From Nemertoderma westbladi (lineage: Eukaryota; Xenacoelomorpha; Nemertodermatida; Nemertodermatidae), in the NCBI GenBank assembly GCA_032718475.1, contig JAUCBJ010004013.1, positions 1-25,387 on the forward strand: a DNA stretch of 25,387 nt, written 5' to 3'. The translations under genes were made by a program, and so were the position numbers. Of the stretch, positions 1 through 9,296 are shown piece by piece; the stretch's first letter is position 1, and each line of letters begins with the position of its first letter. The notes below the pieces were generated by a model. That model saw only the letters and a program-made list of their open reading frames with translations, had not been told where the DNA came from and made no database searches.

Positions 1-429
1 ATGCATGCATGCTATATGACAATTACATTGTATTCGCATTATCCACATTTATACAAATATAATATTTTATTTTAATAATAGTATATTAATAAATTTATTT
101 ATAATTAAAGACTTCATAGATATTATTAACGGATAAATTTATAATAGATCTAATAGATAACGAGGCGCCCACATGCCCACATGTACATAACACTCATGGA
201 ATTATTAAATTAGCACAATTTACAATAATATATATAACTGGTCAACACAGTATAATGTACATGTGACGGCATATTCGCATACCTGGGCGGCTCATAATAT
301 TTTTTCATATTTTGCATGCATATATAGTTGAATAATATGTATATACTAGTAATATAATAAAAGTACATATAAGAAGGGTTTCTATAGATGAGTACATCCT
401 ATACATCATATACATTAAGGTTGGATGGA
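1..429. other. AT-rich non-coding stretch
   Basis: No reading frame of note on either strand. The first twelve bases are three ATGC units, and the rest is A/T-rich simple sequence with short palindromes such as CATATATA. I see nothing that suggests an RNA gene. Confidence 0.5.
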
Positions 430-1200
430 CCGCATGGCACCGGTATTCAATTTTTAGGTCATGGTCTTCCATTTAAATATAAATGCATTTTCCAGTAAAA
501 TAATTTCATACCAGTATCATATTTGATACAGTACGTATGTTAATACAACTGTACAGTAAAATATACCGGTATCCCTAATTAGCTACAAGTAGTCGAACGA
601 ACTACTTGCACTATCATTACTTACATTAATATACGTATAATACATTTAACGTTTAATATATACCTATAATTTACAATATAGCCTACCTAAAACGATTAAG
701 ACAGTAGGACAAAACGATAAGAGTATGCTAGTACTACGATAAGTACATGATATGTATACATTAAAGTGTTAGTAGCTCTAACCGGTTTCAAATAATGATA
801 TGCATATATATAGTATAGCAAAGGGCAACGGTATTCAAATATAAGATATATGTACCGGTATATCAAATTGTAGGTTATATATGGTCAATATCTATATATA
901 TAAGTTAAATATATGTGCATTTTCAATAAAGTAATTTCATACCGGTAAATCATTGTTATTACATTATGTATATTGTATACCATATTTATTACAGTATGTA
1001 TGTATGTCTATACAACTACCGATATACTATAAGAATGTACCGGTATCCCTAATTAGCAATTAATCGAACTTGATCTATTTACAATATCTTAACCAGTACT
1101 TACTAACTATTTGCATTAGTATACGTATAATATAATAAAGAATACAGAATAATGCAAAAAAACAATTAAGACAGTAGGACAAAACGATAAGAAGATCCTA
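430..1200. repeat. Diverged tandem duplication, two copies
   Basis: Two copies lie head to tail, roughly 430-735 and 825-1200. Shared landmarks occur in the same order: CGGTATTCAA (near 440 and 830), GCATTTTC followed by TAATTTCATACC (485 and 917), ACCGGTATCCCTAATTAGC (near 568 and 1039), and GACAGTAGGACAAAACGATA (700 and 1170). The offset between matches grows from about 390 to 470 bases, so the copies have diverged by indels as well as substitutions. Neither copy encodes a credible protein. A 72-codon frame at 1116-1334 (-) falls in the second copy and looks like chance. Confidence 0.7.
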
Positions 1201-1336
1201 GAATTACAGAAGTTGATACCGACATTCTCTTCTACAATTACAGTAGACAATGACAAAACAAATGGTATATAATGCAGAATCAGTTGGCTATTGTAGCAAG
1301 GAGAGTAGGCGATATATACAGGCAAACTATACACAA

Positions 1337-2272
1337 CTAAACTGGGTTACCAGCAGAGATAGGAATTTCTTCGTTGTAGACGATACGATCCGAAGATACC
1401 GGTAGTATTCCAGGATTGGCAACATTCTCCGGATCATCACTGAGGTCGATAACATAGCGATTGCTGATTGGAACATTCGCGCGACTCTCCGCGGTTACTT
1501 TGTTGGGGGTAGAACAGGTTGTGCGCTTAGCAGAAGCCAGTCTGCCTACCCTACCACGCTTCGTCGACTGATACTTTAGAGGATCGTCAAGGCCTGCCCG
1601 TCCATCCAGGCCTGTATTCATTAATGTGGCGGAAGAGCCGATTACCCTGAGTTTGGCTATATCCTCAAGGGAAGAAATTAATAAAGACTTCTTGTCGTTT
1701 TCGTTAACACGTGCATAGATTCTTCCATTCCGGGCATAAGCGGAATATATTTTTTCTGATTTTAGGATGTCGAGGAGGTCAGCCCGGAATGGTGTGAGGT
1801 GGTCTGTGGTGTAAACTCCTTTTGGGAGTTTACTAAGGTTTCCTAAAACTATGCCACGCTGGGAATGTCCCAAGAATCGGACAATTATTGGGCGCGTCTT
1901 AGTAGGATCTTGACGGATTGGGCCTAGCCGATGAACGACGTCAACCATAAATGGGGCAATTCCCATTTTCCCTAGGACTTCCATTACAAGTGATCGATCG
2001 GAATCATGGTCCTTTTCCGGGAATCCGTGAAAGAGGATGTTATGTTTTCTGCTATAATAATCGCGTTCGTCTAACTCACTGCGCAGATTTTGGATCTCGG
2101 TTTTTAGATTACGATTATCAAGTTTGAGCTCGTTTACTGTTTCACACACCGCGTCAATAGATAAATGAGAAAGGGTCTCTTTGACATCTCTCATATCATT
2201 CGATAAGTCTACAATGAGTGATTGAAGTTTATCAATCTTAGAGTCAGTTGAAGTCGGCTTGGTGGGTGCCAT
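1337..2272 (-). CDS. LINE ORF1p-like coiled-coil/RRM protein, intact
   Basis: A 311-residue frame with the layout of L1-type ORF1 proteins, which bind RNA and act as nucleic-acid chaperones in retrotransposon particles. Residues ~10-72 form a heptad-rich coiled coil, probably for trimer formation. Residues ~75-140 resemble the RRM-like domain, with RKHNILFHGFPE at 75-86, VHRLG at 113-117 and RPIIVRF at 127-133. Residues ~150-212 resemble the C-terminal domain (TTDHLTPF, then RNGRIYARVN). A basic tail follows, and I see no zinc knuckle. The ATG has a strong context (A at -3, G at +4). Nine bases upstream is CTATTACAG, which resembles a splice acceptor. No reverse transcriptase frame follows on this strand. 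The gene is visibly richer in G+C than its flanks. It may be a recent insertion, a non-autonomous element or a domesticated gene. Confidence 0.8.
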   Translation of the reverse strand: MAPTKPTSTDSKIDKLQSLIVDLSNDMRDVKETLSHLSIDAVCETVNELKLDNRNLKTEIQNLRSELDERDYYSRKHNILFHGFPEKDHDSDRSLVMEVLGKMGIAPFMVDVVHRLGPIRQDPTKTRPIIVRFLGHSQRGIVLGNLSKLPKGVYTTDHLTPFRADLLDILKSEKIYSAYARNGRIYARVNENDKKSLLISSLEDIAKLRVIGSSATLMNTGLDGRAGLDDPLKYQSTKRGRVGRLASAKRTTCSTPNKVTAESRANVPISNRYVIDLSDDPENVANPGILPVSSDRIVYNEEIPISAGNPV

Positions 2273-2519
2273 GACTGTCTGACTGTAATAGAACAGGGAT
2301 GACTAGACTTGATTCTGTATGCTGTATCCGTAACTGTCTGGTATCTGTATCTCCCTGGAATCCGAATACATACGGTAAGTATTTAAACTTAGTTCAAGGT
2401 TAATTCAGTAGTTAGGCCTATCCATCGTCTGCTGGTCTGGCAGCTGCAAATCACTGATTCATAGTTCGGTACACCAGTATGGGTACACCAATAAAGTAAC
2501 AGAGAACATTATCATTGAA

Positions 2520-2551
2520 CACGTGCAACACGTGCGATATCCACACACGTG
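2520..2551. promoter_or_regulatory. Cluster of three CACGTG E-boxes
   Basis: CACGTG occurs at 2520-2525, 2529-2534 and 2546-2551, each followed by C (GTGC), with a partial CACGTT nearby at ~2566. The cluster lies about 250 bases upstream of the minus-strand ORF1-like start at 2272, so it could belong to that gene's promoter. CACGTG is the canonical site of bHLH-ZIP factors. Any regulatory role here is inference. Confidence 0.3.
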
Positions 2552-3059
2552 CAACGAATGGTCTAACACGTTGCTTTGGTTGCTAAGTAGAAAGGCGTGA
2601 TAAGTCGCCCCTCATTGGTAAATATGAGAAGGACACACCCCCACCGGCCAGGAACTGAATTTTAGGCGTTATTCAGCGAAGGGGGAATTTATTTTAGCGA
2701 TAGTATTATGCTTCATTTGTTTTCAATGAAAACAATTAAAATACTCCGGCCAATTACATTGTTGTGCTAGTACTCGCAAAATTAATGTTACTACTATATA
2801 TTACATGTCAGAACCACTTCTATTTTCGAGTTTTTTATTTTGTGTTGATCATTCCTTCGATTTTGCTGATTTTGTACAGTAAATTTGCAATTTCTGCATT
2901 ATATTACATCTGAACTATCAATAATTATGTAATCTACTAGAAAGCCTGTAACTTAAACTGTAACCCTTGTGTTACTGTAACTTAAAAGAAAAAGTCACAA
3001 AACACAGTGTTACTAAGAAATATGGCTTATACTGTGTAGTAGTTACCTGCCATAGCAAA
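2552..3059. other. Non-coding stretch
   Basis: No reading frame or recognised element. It contains a short C-rich patch near 2635 (ACACACCCCCACCGGCC) and AT-rich sequence with several TGTAACTT repeats around 2945-2990. Confidence 0.4.
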
Positions 3060-3640
3060 TCCAAAAAGGTTATCAACAACAAAATGGGACAATGATTTCC
3101 TTTTAGACATTTATTTCTTCACTTGCACTTATTTCGCCCCCTTGTGCAGACTTTTTAACGTCTTTCCCAAACTCAGAGCCAAAAATCAACTAAAAAGCAT
3201 TATAAGTAACGAAATGGGAGAAGGGAGAGGAGGGACTTTCTGAAATATTACCCCCTAGCGGCAGACTGTAGAACTGCAGACTTGTCAACACCCTCCACAA
3301 ACATGCAGGCTATGGTGTAGTAGACATCTGCCAAGTATCAGCTAAAAAGCATTATAAGTAACAAAATGGGAGTAGGTTTTCACTTTCTGACATTTCGCCC
3401 CCTAGCAGCAGACTGGAGAACTGAAGACTTGTCAGCGCCCTCCTGGATCACGCAACATATGATGTAGTAGACCTCTGCCAAGAAGCTGCTGAAAAGCATT
3501 ATAAATTACAAAATGGGAGAGTAAGGATTTCACTTTCAAGGATCACCCTAGCAGTAGACTGGAGAACTGCAGAATAGTCTGTCTTCCCAAACACGCAGCC
3601 TGTAATCAGGTCATATCTGCAAAGTGTCAGTTAGAACAGA
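3060..3640. repeat. Tandem repeat, about four copies of ~150 bp
   Basis: The motif AAAGCATTATAAGTAAC followed by AAATGGGAG recurs at about 3193, 3344 and 3491 (spacing 152 and 147), with a more diverged first copy whose AAAATGGGA is at 3081. Each unit then carries a TTTC-rich stretch, the core GCCCCCTAGC or a variant, CAGACTGGAGAACTG, and TGTAGTAGAC..CTGCCAAG near its end. The copies differ by substitutions and small indels, so the array is old. There is no coding potential. Confidence 0.75.
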
Positions 3641-4309
3641 CTGAGTCTGTTGGGGCAAGTACTGTTATACAGTTTCCTGCCTGCTGACCAGCTGACCATG
3701 CTGAACGAAAACGTCCACAGAATAGCCCAATTTGACCATAAATACGCATTCACACATAAAGTGAATCATAAAATTAGCCTCAAGATAACGGTGGTTCACG
3801 TTCACGTGCTTGGGACGGTCTGCATCACGTAGATGCACACAAGATAGATTCAAGACACCCAGAGTGTAGAGTAACAGACTGAACTGCTAGGCCTATGCCT
3901 ACCTCGCACCCTACCATTACTGCAAAAAGGAAAAATTTAATCATATTGTATGATAAGCAGAATATATATTATTATAGTCCTTGCCTAATAATATAAATTA
4001 ATACTGTGTGGAGAGGTTACAATGAATGCAGTGCAGTGGTCCAGGTAATGATTCTTAGTTAAACTGTACAGTTGACTTTGACTGCACAACTTGACTCCAG
4101 ATGAATGACTTGGTGGTAGTAATGCAGAGGGCCCAGCTACCAAGAAGTGCCTTGCTTGCCAAATTTAGGTAAGGCTGTGTTTGCTCTGTCACACACATCT
4201 GACAGACTCTAAGCAAACACTAACTGTACATGGTAATCTATACAGCTGTAATCTAATAGCTGTTGTATATTTAATTAAAATAGTTGTTGAACCATAATGG
4301 TTTTACATT
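3641..4309. other. Non-coding stretch, possible LINE 3' flank
   Basis: No credible gene. Overlapping frames at 3650-3853 on both strands (60 and 62 codons) show no family features. The part nearest 4310 lies just downstream of the decayed reverse transcriptase on the minus strand and may contain its 3' untranslated region, but I cannot find a clear end or target-site duplication. Confidence 0.4.
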
Positions 4310-6110
4310 TTAGGGGTAGCAATTCAGAATAGATTTTGACAATTTATTGTTATTTTCTTGATAAAATGACGTTAATACTACTACTACTTGGTCAAGCAAA
4401 TTCGGACAGTGGAAATGAGATCCTTCCAGGTCCAGATCATTTTCCATAGTTGTCGCAATTTCATTTCTCTCAAGTTCAGTATCCCTTTCAAGCTGGTCTA
4501 TATATGTTATAGCTGGTCGTCCACGGGTAAACTTTCCATGTGTTGGTTGCCAGAAAAGTAGAATTGGTATGACCTCATGTTTACTTCTCCAACAGTGCCC
4601 ACTGAATCTTAATCTATCTTCATGGAGGGTAGTTGATACAGGTTTTTGTACCATATTGCTCGGCATTTGTCATGTATTGTCTCCATCTGATATTTAGTGC
4701 TGCCATTAGTAGTGTTCAAGTGATTTCATCAGTGTCTAGGTCTAACCCTCGTATAAAAGTACACTTTCCACTGCGGCCCAAAAAAACTAAGTATTCATAG
4801 AGATCTATTTTCCAGATGATATCCATTTTTGATAGAGCTACCCATGCCATTACTTTCCTAACTTCTATGTCTTTTTTGCTACTCTCTATCCATGACCCAA
4901 GGTACTGGAAGTCGTCAACCTTCCTTAGTTGATTATTATCAATTGTTCTCAAGTTTCCATTAACATTAAAAGTCATGAATTCGATCTTGGTAGCATTTAT
5001 ATGCAATCCAACCCCCCTTAGCAGCCCTCTCCACTTTATTCAGTAGAAGCTGTGCATCAGCTAGCATATTAGAGAGCAGGGCAATGTCATCCGCAAAGTC
5101 AGTGTCTGTCTGTAACTGCTGAATGTCTACTACTTCTGCGTTCTTGTAGTGTGAATCCCAGATCTTCACCCTTTGTGGCTGTCCTCACTGTGTAATCCAG
5201 TACAATTAGAAATAGTAATGGCGCCAATGTGTCACCTTGCAGTATGCCTTCCATGATTGAGAAGAACTCAGTTTCACCATCTGGTGAGAGTACCAGAGCC
5301 TCTGTGTCATAATATAATAATCCATTGCCAGTCACAATTACCTTTGGTATTCCAAGCTCCTATGATTTCCAGCATTTTACCTCATGGATTGAGTCGAATG
5401 TTTTCTTGAAGTGCACAAAAGTCAGGACAGCAGGGAGATTCTTTGACTTAATTCAATATTCAAACAATTCAATATCGCACGTATCCGAGCTATTGTTGAT
5501 CTATTTGGTTAAAATCCATTTGGCTCTTACGCAGTAGTTTCTCTATGTGAGATCTAATTCTATATATAATCATTTTGTTGTATATTTTGGGAGCTACAAC
5601 AAGCACACAGATCCCACGATAGTTTGTTGGTACACCGAGGTCTCCTTTCTTAGGGAGAGGCTTTAGTTGACCTTTAGTCCAAATTGGTGGTGCCTTATCC
5701 ATTTGAGCATCCGGTTGCAAACATCCAATAATGGGCTGTTTAGCACTCTTTCTGTTTCATCTAATCACTGATTGGACATGCTTTTAATGCGTCTTTGAAG
5801 TCCCCTGTTTCTATAGGTAGCATCTTGTCATATATTTTCATTGTAGGGCTGACCTCGATGTTTGGTGGCTGCCCAAGCAAGTTGCTTAAGTGATCTTTCC
5901 ATTTCCCAACGTTCTTCAGGACTATCAGCTTTGAGGCACTCCTTAGCACAACTTTTCCAACCAGAAACCTCATTTACAGTTTGCCAGGTAAGTCTTGATT
6001 GTTGCTGTATGTGAGCAGTTGTAATTTATTCAATCTTGTATATACTTCTCATGGCTGATGTTGTAGGCCAATTTAAGATCTTCCTTAGCTTTCTTAACAT
6101 TGTCAGTCCA
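4310..6110 (-). pseudogene. RTE-like LINE reverse transcriptase, decayed
   Basis: Read from 6110 down, fragments of one RTE-type ORF2 appear in order but in shifting frames. First comes a linker (KAKEDLKLAYN, WQTVNEVSG, then WKDHLSNLLGQPP). Next are the RT fingers at 5490-5720 (LPKKGDLGVPTNYRGI, KIYNKMI). Then come a damaged FDSI stretch near 5400, LQGDTLAPLLFLIVLDY near 5230, and the catalytic FADDIALLS near 5090. The thumb is at 4716-5006 (DDFQYLGSWIESS), and the characteristic tail at 4310-4666 (RLRFSGHCWRSKHE, GRPAITYIDQLERDT). Such proteins copy LINE RNA into chromosomal DNA. Several frameshifts and stops make this copy dead. The endonuclease and the first half of the linker are missing at its 5' side, where it abuts an unrelated pseudogene. 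Confidence 0.9.
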
Positions 6111-6779
6111 AAGCAGCAGATATATCCTTAGTTATCACAGGTACTACCCCCCTTGACCTTGAAGGCCTACTGTTTTTTGGTCTTTTCGAATAGAGCTCAT
6201 CTAAATCACTGCCTGATGTATCAGTTGATGAGTCAAGTATTACTACTTCCTGTATAGCTGAAGTAGAAGCTTCACTTATATCATATCTTCGAGATTCAGC
6301 AATACTACATCGTGTAGCACGATCGTCTTGGTTGGAGAGAGTTTTATCGACGCCAATCATTGCACCACTCCGTCCCTTTTTTCGTTGTGATAATAAAAAC
6401 AAACGATCATCATCCCGGTGGGCGATATCGAATAGATCAGATAAACTGAGTTTAAAATCTTCCTGTTTAGCAATATTAGAAGCTGATTGGTGGTTGATAT
6501 TCTTCTTTAGTCCTTGCCCTTCCCCGTGGAACTTACGAATGTGTTCTATAACATAGTTAATAGCTATAGTCGGAATTCTTGCTCTTTCCCAGTTTGGTAT
6601 TAAAAGTGTCGCTGTTTCTTCTATACTTTCTTTAAGATTTCTTTTTCGTTATTGCGGAAGTGAAAAAAAACAACAAGCAATTCACCTCGAGAAGGAAGTT
6701 TAGATGCATTAAAGTGTGATCTGGTATCATCTATAAGCCATATTCCTCGTGGATCCCAGACCCTGTATGGTTTAGCCAT
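6103..6779 (-). pseudogene. Fragment of uncharacterised invertebrate protein family (LFDIAH type)
   Basis: From an ATG at 6779, 52 codons run to a stop at 6621. The sequence then continues in another frame, open from ~6648 to a stop at 6103. Joined across this shift it shows a pattern I recall from many uncharacterised invertebrate proteins, often in repeated families: PSRGELLV, a helical stretch ending NWERARIPT, then LKKN, DFKLSLSDLFDIAH, FLLSQRKKGRSGAM and IGVDK. An acidic serine-rich linker (SSTDTSGSDLDELYSKRPK) follows, and the end is VPVITKDISAALD. In relatives the ITP..AALD segment continues into a further domain. Here it stops exactly where LINE sequence begins, so the gene seems interrupted. 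Function is unknown; a transposon link is possible but unproven. Family recognition is from memory, without a named domain. Confidence 0.55.
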
Positions 6780-7176
6780 AAATAAATAGTGGTAAAGATA
6801 AAAATTTAACAGTAACTTATATATATAATTTATATATGGATAATACTGCAGTACAATGAATTACGTTACAAGACAACTGTGAAAACTACAGACTGCAGAC
6901 ATCAGAGTTAACCTATATTAAAATTAAATGGTAACGTCATTATGTAAAACATCCTATAACTGTAAAACATAAAATGCCAAACAACTAAAATTCATGTCTT
7001 TGAACATTAAGCGGTATATTCTAGAAATTCTGGAAACTTTTAGGAGATTGAGCAAGTTCACAAAATTATTATTTTTTATTTTTTTTTATTTATATAATTT
7101 TTTTTACCAAGTGGAACGTACATGAAGGCTGGAGAAAGTAAAATATGCACTTTAAAAATTTGCCCTATAGATGGAA
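6780..7176. other. AT-rich spacer
   Basis: No coding potential. It contains a long T-rich run at ~7065-7105 (TTATTTTTTATTTTTTTTTATT) and TATATA-rich sequence near 6815. It lies between the interrupted pseudogene and the LINE endonuclease fragment. Confidence 0.4.
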
Positions 7177-7509
7177 TTACCCTGAATTGCAACATATTAC
7201 TGTTATCTTGGGATTCCCATCAAATGTTGCGATCATGACTCTGGACTTTATAGATTCGATGTTGTTTAGGGTCTGAAATGCAAATGGGCTTAGCAGAATT
7301 TCTTCTCCAACAATTGATGCATTGGCCGAATTTTTTTCAACTGAGCTTGTTACTAACGTCCATCCATTTCCAATGTCATTGTACTTCATGGCAGTGTCTT
7401 CATGAGAAATCTGATGTTCTTGGATACAGATGATGTCGATGTTATATTCCATTGCCAGAGCTACCATGTCACTCTGTTTGCTATCTGCTTTCAGTATGCA
7501 TGCGTTCAT
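7177..7509 (-). pseudogene. RTE-like LINE endonuclease fragment
   Basis: A 110-codon frame matching the first half of the APE-type endonuclease of RTE-like elements, the enzyme that nicks target DNA to prime reverse transcription. Visible features are the Leu-rich start, NIDIICIQEH at residues 24-32 with the expected catalytic Glu at 31, DIGNGWTLVTSS at 45-56, and a strand ending in ITVICC at 102-107. The frame stops just where the family continues with a proline- and asparagine-rich loop, so the GDFN and SDH active-site segments are absent and the product cannot be active. It is colinear with the reverse transcriptase fragment at 4310-6110 and may be the 5' part of the same insertion, or of a separate copy. 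Confidence 0.85.
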
Positions 7510-8465
7510 TGTGGCAATCTTTTAGAGGACACATAACTTTTACAGTACAGGACAGGGCACAGCAATGTAAATAGTGCACGATTATTCCAATTAGGGACTC
7601 AATGAAATGCACTCTTTATTGTTTACCGAAAATCTGGACCGGAATATCTGGGACTGGCAAATATATTTATTAGCGCACTATCAGGCTAGGTTGGGTTTAA
7701 AGACAGACGAATTGTGCACCAACTAAAACCGACTCAAAATAAGTGAGTTGTACTCACTTCTAGTTTTGCCGGATTAGGATTTATTTGGAATTTAATTTCT
7801 TTCACCTATTTTATTTCGATTTAGAACAAAAAGGGTTATGGGTGGAAGGTTAAGGGGAGTGAAAATAAATTTATCATTTATATTTTTGTGGAGAAAATAT
7901 TAGCTAGGATATTTATCATCAGATTTATTTTATTAGTGATTGCTGGATAGTAGGCGAGTTGAGAGTTGAACTAAGGGATTATCAATTCTATGTGTGGAGG
8001 TATAGACTTGCTTGATGACTTGATGTCAGGAAGTAATATGCCGTCTGCATTTGGTAACATTTTGATAGATTTTTAGCAATAAATAGAGATAATAGTTTTT
8101 CGAATAAAAATTATAAAATTAGTTATACTGCATTTAGAACGGCTTGAGGTATTCGACCTTCGACCTCTGGATCGAAATGATGTGAAGAAAAGTCCCTCGA
8201 GAACCTAAATAAGAAAATTTGTGGATTCGGATTAAAATACTCTTGAGATTCATATTTAGTTGTATAATTGGCAAGTAATAAATACTTAATTTATTGCAAT
8301 ATGCAGTATGTTTAATTGTATGTTTGTATGTGTTGTATGATTAATTATGGTTAATTATTATATTGATTGATAACAACATTTTTACTATTATTATTAATTA
8401 GAGGAATGTATTGTAACAATAGCAGTCAATATTTAAATGGCATTATTTGTGATTACCAAATCTTT
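7510..8465. other. Non-coding stretch
   Basis: No credible gene on either strand. A perfect short hairpin, AAGTGAGT-TGT-ACTCACTT, lies at 7741-7759. On the minus strand the part next to 8465 would be the tetraspanin 3' untranslated region. The first AATAAA on that strand is at 8290-8295, about 170 bases past the stop codon. Confidence 0.45.
8290..8295 (-). promoter_or_regulatory. Possible poly(A) signal for tetraspanin
   Basis: AATAAA on the minus strand, about 170 bases after the tetraspanin stop codon. In sequence this AT-rich the motif can occur by chance. Confidence 0.3.
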
Positions 8466-9296
8466 TTATACATGGTATTTATATACATAAATAACTCTAC
8501 CTATTATAGTAACTGATTCACAAACAGATATTGCTAAAATAAAATAAGCTAGTAACTTCGAGATCCAAACAATCCAATTAGTTGCTTTAATACCACATCC
8601 TGGTAGAGCAAGGGTGTTACTACTATTACTTTTAGACAACCAATAGTCAGGTTCAGCATTTCTACAAGTAACATTATCTTTATCATTAGTAACAGATTTG
8701 CAACATGAACTCGGTAATTTTGAACCAGGTATCCAATCCCGAAAACCCCAAGGGTCAAAAGGTTTGGCTTCTGGGTCATTAAATTGATATTCAGATAAAC
8801 CTCCTGCATAATCAGTATAATTATAACCTCCACAACAATCAAAAGAATACTGGAAGAAATACATGTAACGAAGCATAGTAAATTCATTGAACTTATCAAA
8901 CTTAACTTCATTGGCCATTTTAAACATTTTATCAGCAATGCCATTTGATTGCGAATCATATAAATACCTGTTGTGTATAGATATAGATAGTGTTACAAAT
9001 TGTGTTGCTATAGCTGTAATTATTATGGCATTATAAATTATATTCAATTTGTAATATTTGTGGTAGAGTAAACTTAAGTATGACAACGCAGCTATAAGCA
9101 ATGAGCAAATAATACCAATAATAACAAGATAGCGCAAAAAACCAAGTTCTTGATAAAATTCTTCTCGTAGTTTGCGGCCGAAATAGAAACTCATATATGC
9201 AATGGATTGAATATATCCAACGAAACAGACCATCAAAACAGCTAAAATAGTTGTTGGTAAAGATGTGACTATATTGTATAATTTGGCTTTTTCCAT
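8466..9296 (-). CDS. Tetraspanin
   Basis: A 276-residue four-helix membrane protein of the tetraspanin family, which organises receptors, integrins and proteases into membrane microdomains. Helices lie at ~13-36, 55-78, 83-107 and 241-270. The large extracellular loop, ~108-240, carries the family signature: CCG at 154-156, PSSCC at 195-199, C211 and GC at 233-234. These six cysteines can form three disulfides. N-glycosylation sequons occur at N159, N208 and N224 in the loop. Both tails are short. The ATG is well placed: an in-frame TGA lies 18 bases upstream, G is at -3 and G at +4, and the gene appears intronless. Length is normal for the family. No close functional subtype can be named. 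Overlapping frames at 8549-8959 and 9031-9318 are shadows. Confidence 0.96.
   Translation of the reverse strand: MEKAKLYNIVTSLPTTILAVLMVCFVGYIQSIAYMSFYFGRKLREEFYQELGFLRYLVIIGIICSLLIAALSYLSLLYHKYYKLNIIYNAIIITAIATQFVTLSISIHNRYLYDSQSNGIADKMFKMANEVKFDKFNEFTMLRYMYFFQYSFDCCGGYNYTDYAGGLSEYQFNDPEAKPFDPWGFRDWIPGSKLPSSCCKSVTNDKDNVTCRNAEPDYWLSKSNSSNTLALPGCGIKATNWIVWISKLLAYFILAISVCESVTIIGRVIYVYKYHV

Noticed and set aside
1116-1334. 72-codon minus-strand frame with hydrophobic stretches
   Set aside because: It lies in the second copy of an AT-rich duplication, has no family features, and its hydrophobicity follows from base composition.
8549-8959. 136-codon frame inside the tetraspanin gene
   Set aside because: It is an out-of-frame reading of the tetraspanin on the same strand; only the main frame has the CCG and cysteine pattern.
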